32,709 nt of DNA from SABY01 sp964612515 (GCA_964612515.1 CAZTCX010000017.1:1-32709), one strand, 5' to 3'. Positions 1-8,035 are shown, counted from the first letter of the stretch. The notes: generated from the sequence alone by a model not told the origin. Made by a program: numbers and translations.

Positions 1-2
1 AA

Positions 3-1961
3 CAAATGGTGGCTGAGGTTGAATTCCCGGGCGGAAAAGGCATCAAAGTGCAGGATGTCGCCTTTTCGGCAAATGGAAGTGAACTGTATGCCATCGGGAT
101 GCTAAATGATGAGGATACCATTTTTGCGGTGGCCGATATTAAAGAAGAGGAGCAACTCACTTTTGTCTGGCGGCCCATCAAAACATTCTGTAGCACCCTA
201 ATGGTTACGCTGGCTACCATTTTCGATAGCAACAAAACTGTATATGCAATCGCGCGTGGTAAAGGATTGTATGCGATCGATCCCGATTCCATCGAAACCG
301 TGCAAACTCCTGCTTTAGCATTTAACGCAAGTGGCCAACTGGTGATTGATAACAAAACCCATATCGCCTACGCTACCTTGGGAGAAGGCCTAACTGATCC
401 GCTTCAGTACAACCAAATTTACGGCATAAATCTCAATGATAAGCCGGAGGTGCTTCAATACTTTTACATGCTCAATCAACAAGGGCAAAGCTTCGTAGGT
501 GAAGACGACATAGAGATTGCACACGGAGGAAATGGGACGAAACTTTGTGTGGTTTCCAACGCCATACTGGGTACTTCAGACAACAAAAACCTGTTAGTTT
601 ACCAGATCCCGGAAAATACAGGAGCTTTCGAAGCTAATGCTAATTATTTGATTGACCTGGGAGCCGATACGGATATAAAACTGGCTTTTAATACGTCAAC
701 AGAATTTTTGATGGTTATTTATGAGGACAGTTACCGTGTCCGGCTTGTCAGCCTTTTCAACACAGAATTTCCGCAACTTTTGGACACTTATCATCACCCT
801 GTACAGATTTATCCCGAAAGCATCGCCATGAGCAAGTCTCCCGACAATCCAGAGGTTTTCGTTTACAACTGGGTTAGTAATACTTTTAATATAATTCCGG
901 CCAAACGGTTCTATCCTGATGCTATCTTTCCACTCGACGTATTGACAACCTACCGAAAGGATGTACTTGAGGCTTATATCGGTTTGTTCAGTAAGCTCAT
1001 CCAATACCTGAAGGATTGTATTTGCGATCAGTTACTGCTGAAATGCCCGACCTGTGATAAGGAAGGCAAATTGTACCTGGCCTGCGTAAGCATACGCGAA
1101 AACCAGGTTTACAAAGTCTGTAATTTTTCGAAACGAAAATATGTGAAGTCATTTCCTGCTTTCGACTACTGGTTGTCGTGGATACCCATCGGGCCATTGG
1201 TTCGGAAAGCTGTCGAGACGGCGTGTTGTGCTGTGCTACCCGATCTTTTTGGAAACGTCAAAATTGGTGGTGATAAACAAAAGGGCGTGAACATGAAAGG
1301 AACCCAGATGAAATATGGAATTGCGAGCTTAAAGAATTTCAATTTCGATACAATATTCAAAGAAAGAAAAACACAGTCCAACGTGCTTCAGGGTCTGGCC
1401 GGCGACTGGCTTGGCAACCTCACTAAAAAGCAAGTGGTGGCGCCCGAACGAACAGTGAAGCAAGCTGCGATGGTTGGGAAACCAGTGGATGAGGTGAAGA
1501 CCAAATTGGAAAATGCAAATATTGAAGTGACCCGCACAGAACTCTTCGACCCGCTGAAAGGCCCTAAAAACCTGATGAAGTTTACCATGGCACCCACCAA
1601 CCTGAAAGAAAATTCGAGGGTGGTTCTTTACGAAGAAAATGGTAAAGTGAAATATTATGCCCTGGAGGATAAAGGACCTGCCAATGTGGAGGAACTCCGC
1701 ACGCAAATCAACACCCAACAGGCGAAGATCGAAGAGGTAACGGCATTGCAGACAGAAGTTAGCAATTTGAAAACACAATTAGAAGCCGTTCAGGGCGCAC
1801 ATCTGAAAGCGCTTTCTTCGAGAGACAAGCAAATTGAAGAGCTGCAAAAATCGGTAACGCAAATCAGCAAAATCTCAACCGATTTCGATTTGCTCAAGAC
1901 ACAAGTAACTCAGTTATCAAATATCAAATTAATTCCACCGAAGAAGGGAGGGTTTAAATAA
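3..1961 (+). CDS. Large protein of unknown function, 5'-truncated by window edge: propeller-like, Cys-rich, PASTA-like and coiled-coil regions
   Basis: I do not recognise this family. The frame is open to the left edge, so the first visible ATG (base 6) is probably internal. Numbered from that Met (651 residues), residues 1-310 are beta-rich with repeated hydrophobic strands, like propeller blades (DVAFSANGSELYAIG; TVYAIARGKGLYAIDPD). Residues 338-410 are Cys-rich, with CIC at 338-340 and CPTC at 347-350, followed by a hydrophobic WLSWIPIGPL segment and a CC pair. Residues 489-550 resemble one PASTA repeat (VGKPVDEVKTKLENANIEV). Residues 565-640 are a heptad-rich coiled coil, and the C-terminus is basic (PPKKGGFK). 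No signal peptide can be judged without the N-terminus. The combination could suit a structural or surface-associated protein, but that is a guess. A hairpin with a T-run follows about 120 bases after the stop. Confidence 0.7.
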   Translation, partial: QMVAEVEFPGGKGIKVQDVAFSANGSELYAIGMLNDEDTIFAVADIKEEEQLTFVWRPIKTFCSTLMVTLATIFDSNKTVYAIARGKGLYAIDPDSIETVQTPALAFNASGQLVIDNKTHIAYATLGEGLTDPLQYNQIYGINLNDKPEVLQYFYMLNQQGQSFVGEDDIEIAHGGNGTKLCVVSNAILGTSDNKNLLVYQIPENTGAFEANANYLIDLGADTDIKLAFNTSTEFLMVIYEDSYRVRLVSLFNTEFPQLLDTYHHPVQIYPESIAMSKSPDNPEVFVYNWVSNTFNIIPAKRFYPDAIFPLDVLTTYRKDVLEAYIGLFSKLIQYLKDCICDQLLLKCPTCDKEGKLYLACVSIRENQVYKVCNFSKRKYVKSFPAFDYWLSWIPIGPLVRKAVETACCAVLPDLFGNVKIGGDKQKGVNMKGTQMKYGIASLKNFNFDTIFKERKTQSNVLQGLAGDWLGNLTKKQVVAPERTVKQAAMVGKPVDEVKTKLENANIEVTRTELFDPLKGPKNLMKFTMAPTNLKENSRVVLYEENGKVKYYALEDKGPANVEELRTQINTQQAKIEEVTALQTEVSNLKTQLEAVQGAHLKALSSRDKQIEELQKSVTQISKISTDFDLLKTQVTQLSNIKLIPPKKGGFK

Positions 1962-2374
1962 CCCACTGAATGAGTTTATTCACTGAGATGAAATAGGGAA
2001 CATCAAACGGTTTAACCAAATCGTTCCTTTTCGGAGGTAATGAGTTTTTGGCAAATCATAGGTGGCTAGCGGACAAGTAAAAGAAAAAGGGGTTCTATTT
2101 TAGGGCTCCTTTCTTTTTTAGAAGCCATTATCTATGCATCAAAAACCAAAAGACAAACTTCAACTTTTATAAAAAACATAGATTGCCTGGTAGAAGACGA
2201 GCTCCACCTCTATGTGAAGCATTTGCCGGAATTTGTGAATTGCCAGAAAGTGATCCAAAAGTTTAAATAAATAGCTGCAACATAAAAGGAACAAAACTAC
2301 ATCACCACCCGGGTTCGGTTTAACACCGGAACGATTCGGCCGCAAGCCTCCAAAATCATTGAAATAAACAGAAT
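1962..2374. other. Intergenic region with a terminator-like hairpin and a possible broken small ORF
   Basis: This is 413 bases without an intact gene. It holds the hairpin at 2080-2119. After it, an ATG at 2134 opens a frame that stops at 2170-2172. The -1 frame continues with protein-like sequence (IDCLVEDELHLYVKHLPEF) to a TAA at 2268-2270. If joined by one frameshift the product would be about 45 residues. The rest, up to the SDR start at 2375, shows nothing I can name. Confidence 0.4.
2080..2119 (+). terminator. Probable rho-independent terminator after the first gene
   Basis: An A-rich arm running into AGGGGTT can pair, with G-T wobbles, to GGCTCCT across an 8-base loop. CTTTTTT-type sequence follows at 2112-2119. 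The A-rich left flank means it could also work on the other strand. The stem is imperfect, so confidence is moderate. Confidence 0.4.
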
Positions 2375-3373
2375 ATGAATAACAGCGAAACAGTTTTTGT
2401 GACTGGTGCAGATGGAATGCTTGGTTCTAGTGTTTGCAGGGAGTTGGTCAGGCAAGGTTACGCTGTTAGAGGCATGATTTTGCCTGATAGAAATTTAAGT
2501 GTACTGTCCGGTTTAAAAATTGAAATTGTTGAAGGGAATATCCTGGATAAAGAGCTACTTCAAAAAGTTATGCGCACTTGCGACTTTGTTATCCATGCAG
2601 CGGCATCAACATCAGTATGGCCCAGTCGCTCAAAAATGGTGATGGATGTTAACTTCGAGGGCACTAAAAACATAATGGAAGTTGCTGAAAAACTTAATAT
2701 GAAACGCATGGTTCATATTGGTACTGCCAATTCGTTCGGCCATGGATCTAAAGAAAAACCCGGTGATGAAACAATGCCATTTGTATTTGGCAAGTATGGT
2801 TTAGATTATATCGACAGCAAATATGCTTCTCAAGAAATGTTGCTTGAAAAACATTTATCAGATGGGTTTCCAATTATTATCATAAATCCGACCTATATGA
2901 TAGGCCCTTTTGATTCTGGCCCTTCATCCGGGAAAATGATTATCGAATTACTACAAGGCAGGATTCCTGGCTATACTGCTGGTGGCAAAAATTTTATTAG
3001 CTCAACGGATGTAGCAATAGCTGCTGTTAATGCGCTAAAGCTTGGCAGGCTGGGCGAATGCTATATTGCCGGAAATGAAAATCTTGACTACAAAGAGTTT
3101 TTCAAAAAGGTTTGTGCTGTAAAGAATAAGAAATTCAGGTTAATTAAAGTGCCCGGATTTCTGGTTTTATGTCTCGGTTTTTATAATTCTGTAGTGGCAC
3201 GAGTAATCAACAAGGCACCAAAACTAAGCTATACGATGACACGAATGGCCAGTGTAGGTCAATATTATTCATCGGAAAAAGCCAGACAAGAATTAAAATT
3301 ACCACAAACTCCCATTGAAAAAGGTATAGAACTGTGTGTTGATTGGTTTGAATCAAATGGATATTTAAAATGA
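2375..3373 (+). CDS. NAD(P)-dependent epimerase/dehydratase-type extended SDR oxidoreductase
   Basis: This 332-residue protein is an extended short-chain dehydrogenase/reductase of the dihydroflavonol-4-reductase or 3-beta-HSD-like group. The Rossmann nucleotide-binding motif TGADGMLG is at residues 10-17, an IHAAAST strand at 73-80, and the catalytic YxxxK at Y145/K149 (YIDSK), with a GTANS segment at 116-120 supplying the Ser/Thr. Length suits the family. No signal peptide is seen, so it should be cytosolic. Its TGA overlaps the ATG of the next gene, so the two are translationally coupled. The pair is markedly more AT-rich than the flanking housekeeping genes, which hints at horizontal acquisition. 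The substrate cannot be read from the sequence. Confidence 0.88.
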   Translation: MNNSETVFVTGADGMLGSSVCRELVRQGYAVRGMILPDRNLSVLSGLKIEIVEGNILDKELLQKVMRTCDFVIHAAASTSVWPSRSKMVMDVNFEGTKNIMEVAEKLNMKRMVHIGTANSFGHGSKEKPGDETMPFVFGKYGLDYIDSKYASQEMLLEKHLSDGFPIIIINPTYMIGPFDSGPSSGKMIIELLQGRIPGYTAGGKNFISSTDVAIAAVNALKLGRLGECYIAGNENLDYKEFFKKVCAVKNKKFRLIKVPGFLVLCLGFYNSVVARVINKAPKLSYTMTRMASVGQYYSSEKARQELKLPQTPIEKGIELCVDWFESNGYLK

Positions 3374-4257
3374 AATCAGCTGAATTTTATAAGAATAAAG
3401 TTGTGCTGATTACTGGTGCATCCATGGGCATAGGAAAAGAGCTAGCCTTGCAAATTTTGCAATTTGGAGGCAAAGTTATCATTACAGGACGCAATGAAGC
3501 AAGGTTGCTAGCTGTTCAGGAAGAATTTCATGAGTATTCGGAAAAATTACTAATCCATACAGGCGATGTCGGCAATTATGAAAATGTGGTTGAACTTATT
3601 GAAAAAATTATCCTTAATTTTGACAGACTTGATGTATTGATAAACAATGCTGGTATGTCGACTGATTTTGGGGAGTTAGAAATTATCACGGATAAAGTTG
3701 TCCACGAAATAATTGACACCAATTTAAAGGGAACACTATTTCCAAGCATGGCAGCAATCCCAAAATTAAAAGAGACAAAAGGTTCTATATTATTTATTTC
3801 AAGTATTGCCTCTTTTCGGGGGATACCAGCCTATTCATTATATTCACTTTCCAAAATGGCGCTTACTGCTCTTGCTCAAAGCCTTAGGATTGAAAATAAA
3901 AAGGCGGGTTTATTTGTGGGAATAGCATACGTTGGTTTTACAGAAAACGAATCAGGCAAGAGGGCACTTTCTCCTGATGGGAAGCTTAATAAGATACCCA
4001 TCCGAAACAGATTGATTGCTCGCCCCCGCTCATTAACCGCACAAATTATATTGAGTCAAATTTCAAACAGAAGACCCAGGAAAATTCATTCAATCTTTGG
4101 AATATTAATTTTTATCCTCGGTAAATACACCCCCTTTGTTGCAAACTTAATAAATGAAAAAATCTATAACAACAAAGTGAGATCAAGGCATTCTGTGGAA
4201 ATTAATTCTTCTTATCAAAAAATGAATAACACTGACAATATTTCAGGAACGCGATGA
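3370..4257 (+). CDS. Classical SDR-family NAD(P)-dependent oxidoreductase
   Basis: This 295-residue classical SDR has the cofactor motif TGASMGIG at residues 15-22, NNAG at 92-95, a catalytic Ser in FISS at 142-145, and YSLSK giving Y158 and K162, so the active site is complete. The C-terminus is longer than the usual ~250-residue core and carries a hydrophobic stretch (FGILIFILGKY) that could tether it to the membrane, as in ketosphinganine-reductase-like SDRs. That resemblance is only suggestive. The start ATG lies inside the stop of the upstream extended SDR (ATGA overlap), so both are made from one mRNA and may act in consecutive steps. Base composition is AT-rich like its partner. Substrate unknown. 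Confidence 0.88.
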   Translation: MKSAEFYKNKVVLITGASMGIGKELALQILQFGGKVIITGRNEARLLAVQEEFHEYSEKLLIHTGDVGNYENVVELIEKIILNFDRLDVLINNAGMSTDFGELEIITDKVVHEIIDTNLKGTLFPSMAAIPKLKETKGSILFISSIASFRGIPAYSLYSLSKMALTALAQSLRIENKKAGLFVGIAYVGFTENESGKRALSPDGKLNKIPIRNRLIARPRSLTAQIILSQISNRRPRKIHSIFGILIFILGKYTPFVANLINEKIYNNKVRSRHSVEINSSYQKMNNTDNISGTR

Positions 4258-4484
4258 TCATAAACGCCAATTGCCAATAAATAAGACTTAAACGCAGTCG
4301 CAGGGAAAAGAAAAATACCTGTCCGCCAGTTTAGACGGTGAAGCTCACAATCATGAATATGATAGTTCTTTAAGTGTTTTTCGTACAAATCTCCACCAAC
4401 CCAATCTTACCAAAACGCCCCTACGCAATTCCCCCTCCCTCCCCTTTCCTATTTCCTTTTCTTCAACCTTTCAAACCCTCCGTT
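4258..4484. other. Intergenic, pyrimidine-rich, no gene seen
   Basis: These 227 bases separate the SDR pair from the HsdR remnant. The 3' half (about 4388-4484) is strongly pyrimidine-rich on the plus strand. The reading frame that runs through it into the remnant is Pro/Phe-rich (IPPPSPFLFPFLQPF), which looks like translated noncoding DNA. I see no RNA gene or promoter element. Confidence 0.5.
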
Positions 4485-4646
4485 TTGAAAAACGAAAAAC
4501 TGACAAGGAAAGAAATCATTGACAAGTTTTTAAAACAAGCGGATTGGAATGTTACGGGTTGGACTCAGGTGGTGGAAGAGTTTGATATTCACCTCACCGT
4601 GGTGGAAGATCCGGCTACTCCATATGTGAAGCGTAATGGCTTTTGA
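4485..4646 (+). pseudogene. Remnant of a type I restriction endonuclease R subunit (HsdR) N-terminus
   Basis: From about 4485 the frame encodes roughly 53 residues, including TRKEIIDKFLKQADW and TQVVEEFDI. This resembles the start of HsdR/DEAD-box type I restriction subunits, where a short helix ending in AGW is followed by a strand with EY/EF-type residues before the nuclease domain. The frame stops at 4644-4646, whereas an intact HsdR has about 800-1000 residues. No nuclease, helicase, HsdM or HsdS sequence follows. It is most simply a decayed fragment of a lost restriction-modification locus. The assignment rests on a short match recognised by eye, so it is moderate. Confidence 0.5.
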
Positions 4647-4804
4647 GAGTTGCCACCAGGTTAAATGCGACCGTGATTTAAGAACCATTGCACGAAACAG
4701 ATCCACGAAAATTTAATATAGAATAACTGTCCCAGTTGAATTCAAGGTGTTCACTTTTCATTTGATCTAACCAAATGCCCTGTTGATTGTAAGTAATGAA
4801 AGAC

Positions 4805-4832
4805 CCCGGTAGCAAATACCGGGTTTTTTTTT
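4805..4832 (+). terminator. Strong rho-independent terminator with no intact gene upstream
   Basis: A perfect 7-bp stem, CCCGGTA at 4805-4811 with TACCGGG at 4817-4823, encloses a 5-base GCAAA loop and is followed by nine Ts (4824-4832). It is clearly plus-strand. The nearest upstream reading frame is the HsdR remnant, so it may be the surviving 3' end of a decayed gene or the end of a small RNA from about 4647-4804. Confidence 0.85.
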
Positions 4833-4891
4833 GCTAATGTAAAATTGAATCTAACTTCACAACCCGATAACATTCCTTCCCATCAACACAT

Positions 4892-4899
4892 TATCTTTG
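4892..4899 (+). promoter_or_regulatory. Bacteroidota -7 promoter element (TATCTTTG) of rsmG, predicting a leaderless mRNA
   Basis: TATCTTTG fits the Bacteroidota primary-sigma -7 consensus TAnnTTTG. Its last base is 5 bases before the A of the rsmG ATG at 4905. The same spacing at rnpB (31131-31138 to 31144) marks the RNA 5' end, so transcription should begin at or next to the start codon. A good -33 TTTG is not seen. Confidence 0.7.
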
Positions 4900-4904
4900 C
4901 GGCG

Positions 4905-5576
4905 ATGGAAATTATCAAAAAATACTTCGCCGACCTTTCTGATCGGCAGTTGGAGCAACTGGGGCAGTTGCAGGAGCTTTACACTTTTTGGAACGAACGC
5001 GTGAATGTGATCTCGCGCCTCGACATCGAAAATCTCTACGAGCGGCATGTGCTGCATTCGCTGGCCATTGCCAAAGTAATTAGTTTTGCTGATGGCACGC
5101 AGGTTATCGATGCGGGCACGGGTGGTGGATTTCCGGGTATCCCGCTGGCCATCCTCTTTCCGGAGGTCAGGTTTCACCTCATCGATTCTATTGCAAAAAA
5201 GATAAAAGTGGTGCAGGCTGTCACCGAAAGCCTTACGCTGACCAATGTAACGGCCGCCGCAGTGCGACTGGAGGAGATCAAAGAAACCGCAGACTTTGTT
5301 GTAAGTCGCGCGGTGACGCAGCTTCCGCAATTTGTGCAATGGGCAATGCCCCGCATCCAGGCTGGCGGAAACAACAGTTTGCCCAATGGAATCCTCTACC
5401 TCAAAGGCGGCGACCTCAACCCTGAACTGATGCAAATAAAGCTGCACAGTCAGGTGTATCCGCTCAGCCGCTACTTCGATGAAGAATTTTTTGAAACCAA
5501 AGCGCTGGTGCATCTTTGGAAACCGGCGGGGGTGAAAGAGAATTTTAAAAACCTAAAACAGAAAAAAAGCAGATAA
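4905..5576 (+). CDS. rsmG: 16S rRNA (guanine(527)-N7)-methyltransferase RsmG (GidB)
   Basis: This cytosolic SAM-dependent enzyme methylates N7 of G527 in 16S rRNA. The protein has 223 residues from ATG 4905. The family pattern is clear: YTFWNERVNVISR near the N-terminus, NLYERHVLHSLA, then the SAM-binding loop VIDAGTGGGFPGIPLA, a strand ending in LIDSIAKKIKVV, and VVSRAVTQLPQFV before a basic tail. The frame is open to an ATG at 4845, but that 20-residue extension is not family-like and the -7 promoter element at 4892-4899 lies inside it, so I choose 4905. It is probably monocistronic, since the next gene is 606 bases away. Confidence 0.95.
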   Translation: MEIIKKYFADLSDRQLEQLGQLQELYTFWNERVNVISRLDIENLYERHVLHSLAIAKVISFADGTQVIDAGTGGGFPGIPLAILFPEVRFHLIDSIAKKIKVVQAVTESLTLTNVTAAAVRLEEIKETADFVVSRAVTQLPQFVQWAMPRIQAGGNNSLPNGILYLKGGDLNPELMQIKLHSQVYPLSRYFDEEFFETKALVHLWKPAGVKENFKNLKQKKSR

Positions 5577-5786
5577 TGATAGATTTTAAAGAAAAGGCAA
5601 ATCTGTTAAGAGATCATTGCGACACCGTCGCAACAATTGAGTTGGAGGGACCTGATCGAGATCGCCATCGTTGAAAAGTCAGAATCACAATAAAACAAAT
5701 CCCAAATTAATTGTAACTATTTAGCTGCTATCGAATAATTAATTCTTAAGGACGTGGAGAACTTCTTTTTTTTACCTCACCTCCGA

Positions 5787-5808
5787 CCCCTCTCCAATTG
5801 GAGAGGGG
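5787..5808. repeat. Perfect 22-bp palindrome
   Basis: Arms CCCCTCTCCAA and TTGGAGAGGGG meet with no loop. The GC-rich symmetric form and the T-run just upstream (5764-5773) would let it act as a minus-strand terminator or as a dispersed repetitive hairpin. Confidence 0.7.
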
Positions 5809-5888
5809 AGCACTTCTGTCGGGCTTTATGGGAGTTCACCAGGCTGAGCGCTTCGTTTGGGTTTTCCGCTATGCCACGAAAGATAGCT

Positions 5889-5911
5889 CCCTTCCCCGTA
5901 TCGGGGAAGGG
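5889..5911. repeat. Perfect inverted repeat, 10-bp arms with 3-base loop
   Basis: CCCTTCCCCG (5889-5898) pairs fully with CGGGGAAGGG (5902-5911) around TAT. It lies about 80 bases from the palindrome at 5787-5808, and together they form a composite repeat. There is no T-run on either side, so it is not an obvious terminator. Confidence 0.7.
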
Positions 5912-6070
5912 TCGGGGATGGGGCATTAGCGGCGAAAGGACTGAAACGATTGTTGTAAGCATTACCACCTAAATAGATACAAAAAATTTCAATATTAAAA
6001 AGTCAATGACCAGGTTTCGACAAGCTCAACCAGCGGCTATACGAAAGAAATGATAAGCTAATCATTGAAT

Positions 6071-6105
6071 TTTGTTTTTTGGGATTTATTTGTTTTTTGG
6101 GATTT
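6071..6105 (+). repeat. Direct repeat, two 17-bp copies at 18-bp period
   Basis: TTTGTTTTTTGGGATTT occurs at 6071-6087 and 6089-6105, followed by a third degenerate T-rich copy. It is low-complexity and sits upstream of trmJ. Function unknown. Confidence 0.7.
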
Positions 6106-6182
6106 GCTTTTTGTTTTTTTCTAAAAATTTCGACTAAAAGAAATAGGTGAACAGTGAATAAGTAATCTGATTAAAATAAGCT

Positions 6183-6887
6183 ATGCAAATCATCTTCATC
6201 CTCACAGAACCTGCTGTGCCCGAAAATGTCGGGGCTGCTGCGCGCGCGCTCAAAACGATGGGTTTTGATGCGCTGCGGCTGGTGCGCCCGTGCGCTTTCT
6301 TGGAAGGAAAGGCACGCTGGGTAGCGCATGCTTCCGCAGAAATACTGGAGCAGGCTTCCGTTTTTGACTCACTTGACGAAGCGCTTTCGGATATCGATTT
6401 TGCTGTGGCCACCAGTGCCAAAGAGCGATCGGTGCGCGGCGACCACCACGCGGCCAATCTTTTGCCCGAACTGCTGAAAAGCAAATCCGGCACCATGCAA
6501 AAAGTGGCTATCGTCTTTGGCCGCGAGGAGTCGGGGCTTACCAACGACGAGATGGCACGCTGCCACATCTCTACCTACATTCCCATGGCCACCATTTATC
6601 CGTCGCTCAACCTGGCGCAGGCGGTGATGCTCTATGCTTACATTCTTTCATCTTCCCGGCAGATGCCAGCCGCTTTACAAACTGCGTCGCCGGATCAGGC
6701 CAAGCTTTCGGTGTTGCTGCAACAAACAAAAGAGATACTCGACGACACCCACATCAGCCACAGCGAAGTGTTTTACAACCGCATCCTGGAGCGCGTGTCA
6801 CTACTCAGCGACAATGATACCGGCCTGATGCTTGCCGCAATTTCTGCTATTATGGAAAAATACGGCGGGAAGGAAAAGGAAGAGTGA
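6183..6887 (+). CDS. trmJ: TrmJ-like SPOUT tRNA/rRNA 2'-O-methyltransferase
   Basis: This 234-residue SpoU/SPOUT methyltransferase most resembles TrmJ, which methylates the ribose of residue 32 in tRNA. Motif 1 is PENVGAAARALKTMGF at residues 13-28. Motif 2 is VFGREESGLTNDEM, and motif 3 is IPMATIYPSLNLAQAV, the SAM-binding knot. A C-terminal helical extension of about 75 residues follows the knot, as in TrmJ. It is cytosolic. The ATG at 6183 matches where the family motif begins. The next gene starts 146 bases downstream. TrmJ versus another SpoU-class enzyme cannot be separated with certainty from sequence alone. Confidence 0.88.
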   Translation: MQIIFILTEPAVPENVGAAARALKTMGFDALRLVRPCAFLEGKARWVAHASAEILEQASVFDSLDEALSDIDFAVATSAKERSVRGDHHAANLLPELLKSKSGTMQKVAIVFGREESGLTNDEMARCHISTYIPMATIYPSLNLAQAVMLYAYILSSSRQMPAALQTASPDQAKLSVLLQQTKEILDDTHISHSEVFYNRILERVSLLSDNDTGLMLAAISAIMEKYGGKEKEE

Positions 6888-7033
6888 AGGAAATTGTACT
6901 TGAAGAGTTCCTTCTAGCAAAATCACCAGGTTATCAGTTTACGCTTTTGCAATTGGTTTTTTTAAAATTTGAAATTTGTTTGAAATTTGTTTTTTTGCGA
7001 ATTGTAATTTACCACAAGACGATTGAATGGCAA

Positions 7034-8035
7034 ATGAATAACCCTAAAGGTCCAAGAGATATAATTGTGATGGCTCCGCTGCAAGGATTAACAGAAGCGG
7101 AATTTCGGCGCGCCTGGTCGCGACATTTTTCGGGCATCCACCAGATGATGAGTCCGTTTATCGCACTTGCCGAAGGATCGCGTTTCCGGCAGCAACACCT
7201 GCGCGACGTTCTGCCCGAAGCCAATCCCGGACTTACGATCATACCGCAAGTATTGGGCAACGATGTACCGAAATTTGTGCTGCTGGCGCACCGCCTTCAG
7301 GAGCTGGGCTACGCCACCGTCAACTGGAACCTGGGCTGCCCCAAGCCATCGGTGGCCCGCAAAAAGCGCGGCTCCGGTTTGCTACCTTTTCCCGACCTGC
7401 TGCGTCAACTGCTCGACGAAATCATCCCGGCGCTGCCCATCGCACTTTCCATCAAAACGCGGCTGGGCTATCACCACCCGGAAGAATTTGAGAAACTGAC
7501 GGAAGTTTTTAACGACTATCCGCTTCAAAGCCTCGTCATCCATCCGCGTATCGGCATGCAGATGTACGATGGCGCCATGCATTTGGAAACTTTCGACGCA
7601 ATCGTCGATCGCATAAAACATCCCTGGATTTTCAGTGGCGACATCACCGACAGGGAAAGCTTTCTGGCCACACGCAAAAGATACCCGACTGCCACCGGCT
7701 GGATGCTGGGGCGCGGAGTGCTTGCCAATCCGTTTCTCGCCGAACAAATATCGCTGCCTGCCACACCTGCTCCGGACGAAACCCACCGCCACAGGTTGCA
7801 CGACTTTTACTACGATCTGATGCAGGAATTGGCTGACAAAGGACGTTCACCGCTTGCACAACTGGGCAAGAAAAAAGATTACTGGTGGTATTTTGTGCGC
7901 TGGTTCACGGATTCCGATCAGCTTTTCGAGCGATTCTCACACCTTAACGATCCCAACGCTTTTGACGCTGAAGTAAGACGCATTCTTTTGGAACAGCCGA
8001 TTGCTACTTTTGAATCACGAGGAGGAAATGTTTAA
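7034..8035 (+). CDS. tRNA-dihydrouridine synthase family protein
   Basis: This FMN-dependent enzyme would reduce uridine to dihydrouridine in tRNA D-loops. The protein has 333 residues from ATG 7034. The family features run in order: MAPLQGLTEAEFRRA at 13-27 (FMN barrel start), a VLGND strand, NWNLGCPKPSVARKKRGSGLL with the active-site Cys at 102 in the GCP motif, IKTRLGY, LVIHPRIG, and the late FSGDITD and MLGRGVLANPFL phosphate-binding segments. The frame opens at 6884, but that 50-residue extension is AT-rich and hydrophobic with no family match, so I use 7034. The Dus subclass is uncertain; the Gly in GSGLL is more like DusC/DusB-type sequences than DusA. Confidence 0.9.
   Translation: MNNPKGPRDIIVMAPLQGLTEAEFRRAWSRHFSGIHQMMSPFIALAEGSRFRQQHLRDVLPEANPGLTIIPQVLGNDVPKFVLLAHRLQELGYATVNWNLGCPKPSVARKKRGSGLLPFPDLLRQLLDEIIPALPIALSIKTRLGYHHPEEFEKLTEVFNDYPLQSLVIHPRIGMQMYDGAMHLETFDAIVDRIKHPWIFSGDITDRESFLATRKRYPTATGWMLGRGVLANPFLAEQISLPATPAPDETHRHRLHDFYYDLMQELADKGRSPLAQLGKKKDYWWYFVRWFTDSDQLFERFSHLNDPNAFDAEVRRILLEQPIATFESRGGNV

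Larger units (their letters stand above)
5577..6182. other. 600-bp intergenic block of palindromic and direct repeats
   Basis: No convincing gene is present. A 32-codon frame (5576-5674) overlaps the rsmG stop as TAATG and ends in an Arg/Asp-rich tail; I do not trust it. The block then carries two perfect palindromes (5787-5808 and 5889-5911), a GGTTTCGACAAGCTCAACC element at 6013-6031 of a type common between Bacteroidota genes, and an 18-bp-period direct repeat at 6071-6105. Longer frames across the palindromes on both strands are by-products of their symmetry. Confidence 0.6.

Noticed and set aside
2171..2177. AAAAAAC slippery heptamer suggesting programmed -1 frameshifting in the small ORF
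   Set aside because: The stop codon of the first frame (2170-2172) precedes or overlaps the heptamer, so ribosomes would not reach it in the right frame; a mutational frameshift or noncoding DNA is simpler.
4857..5513. Long minus-strand frame (218 codons) opposite rsmG
   Set aside because: It is fully antisense to a clear RsmG and has no family pattern; it results from the codon usage of the real gene.
5754..5972. Open frames on both strands across the palindromes
   Set aside because: Both strands read open because the DNA is symmetric and GC-rich; the translations (Arg/Pro-rich) are not protein-like.
6884..7033. 50-residue N-terminal extension of the Dus protein
   Set aside because: It is AT-rich and hydrophobic with no Dus similarity; the family starts at the Met at 7034. 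The apparent overlap with trmJ therefore disappears.
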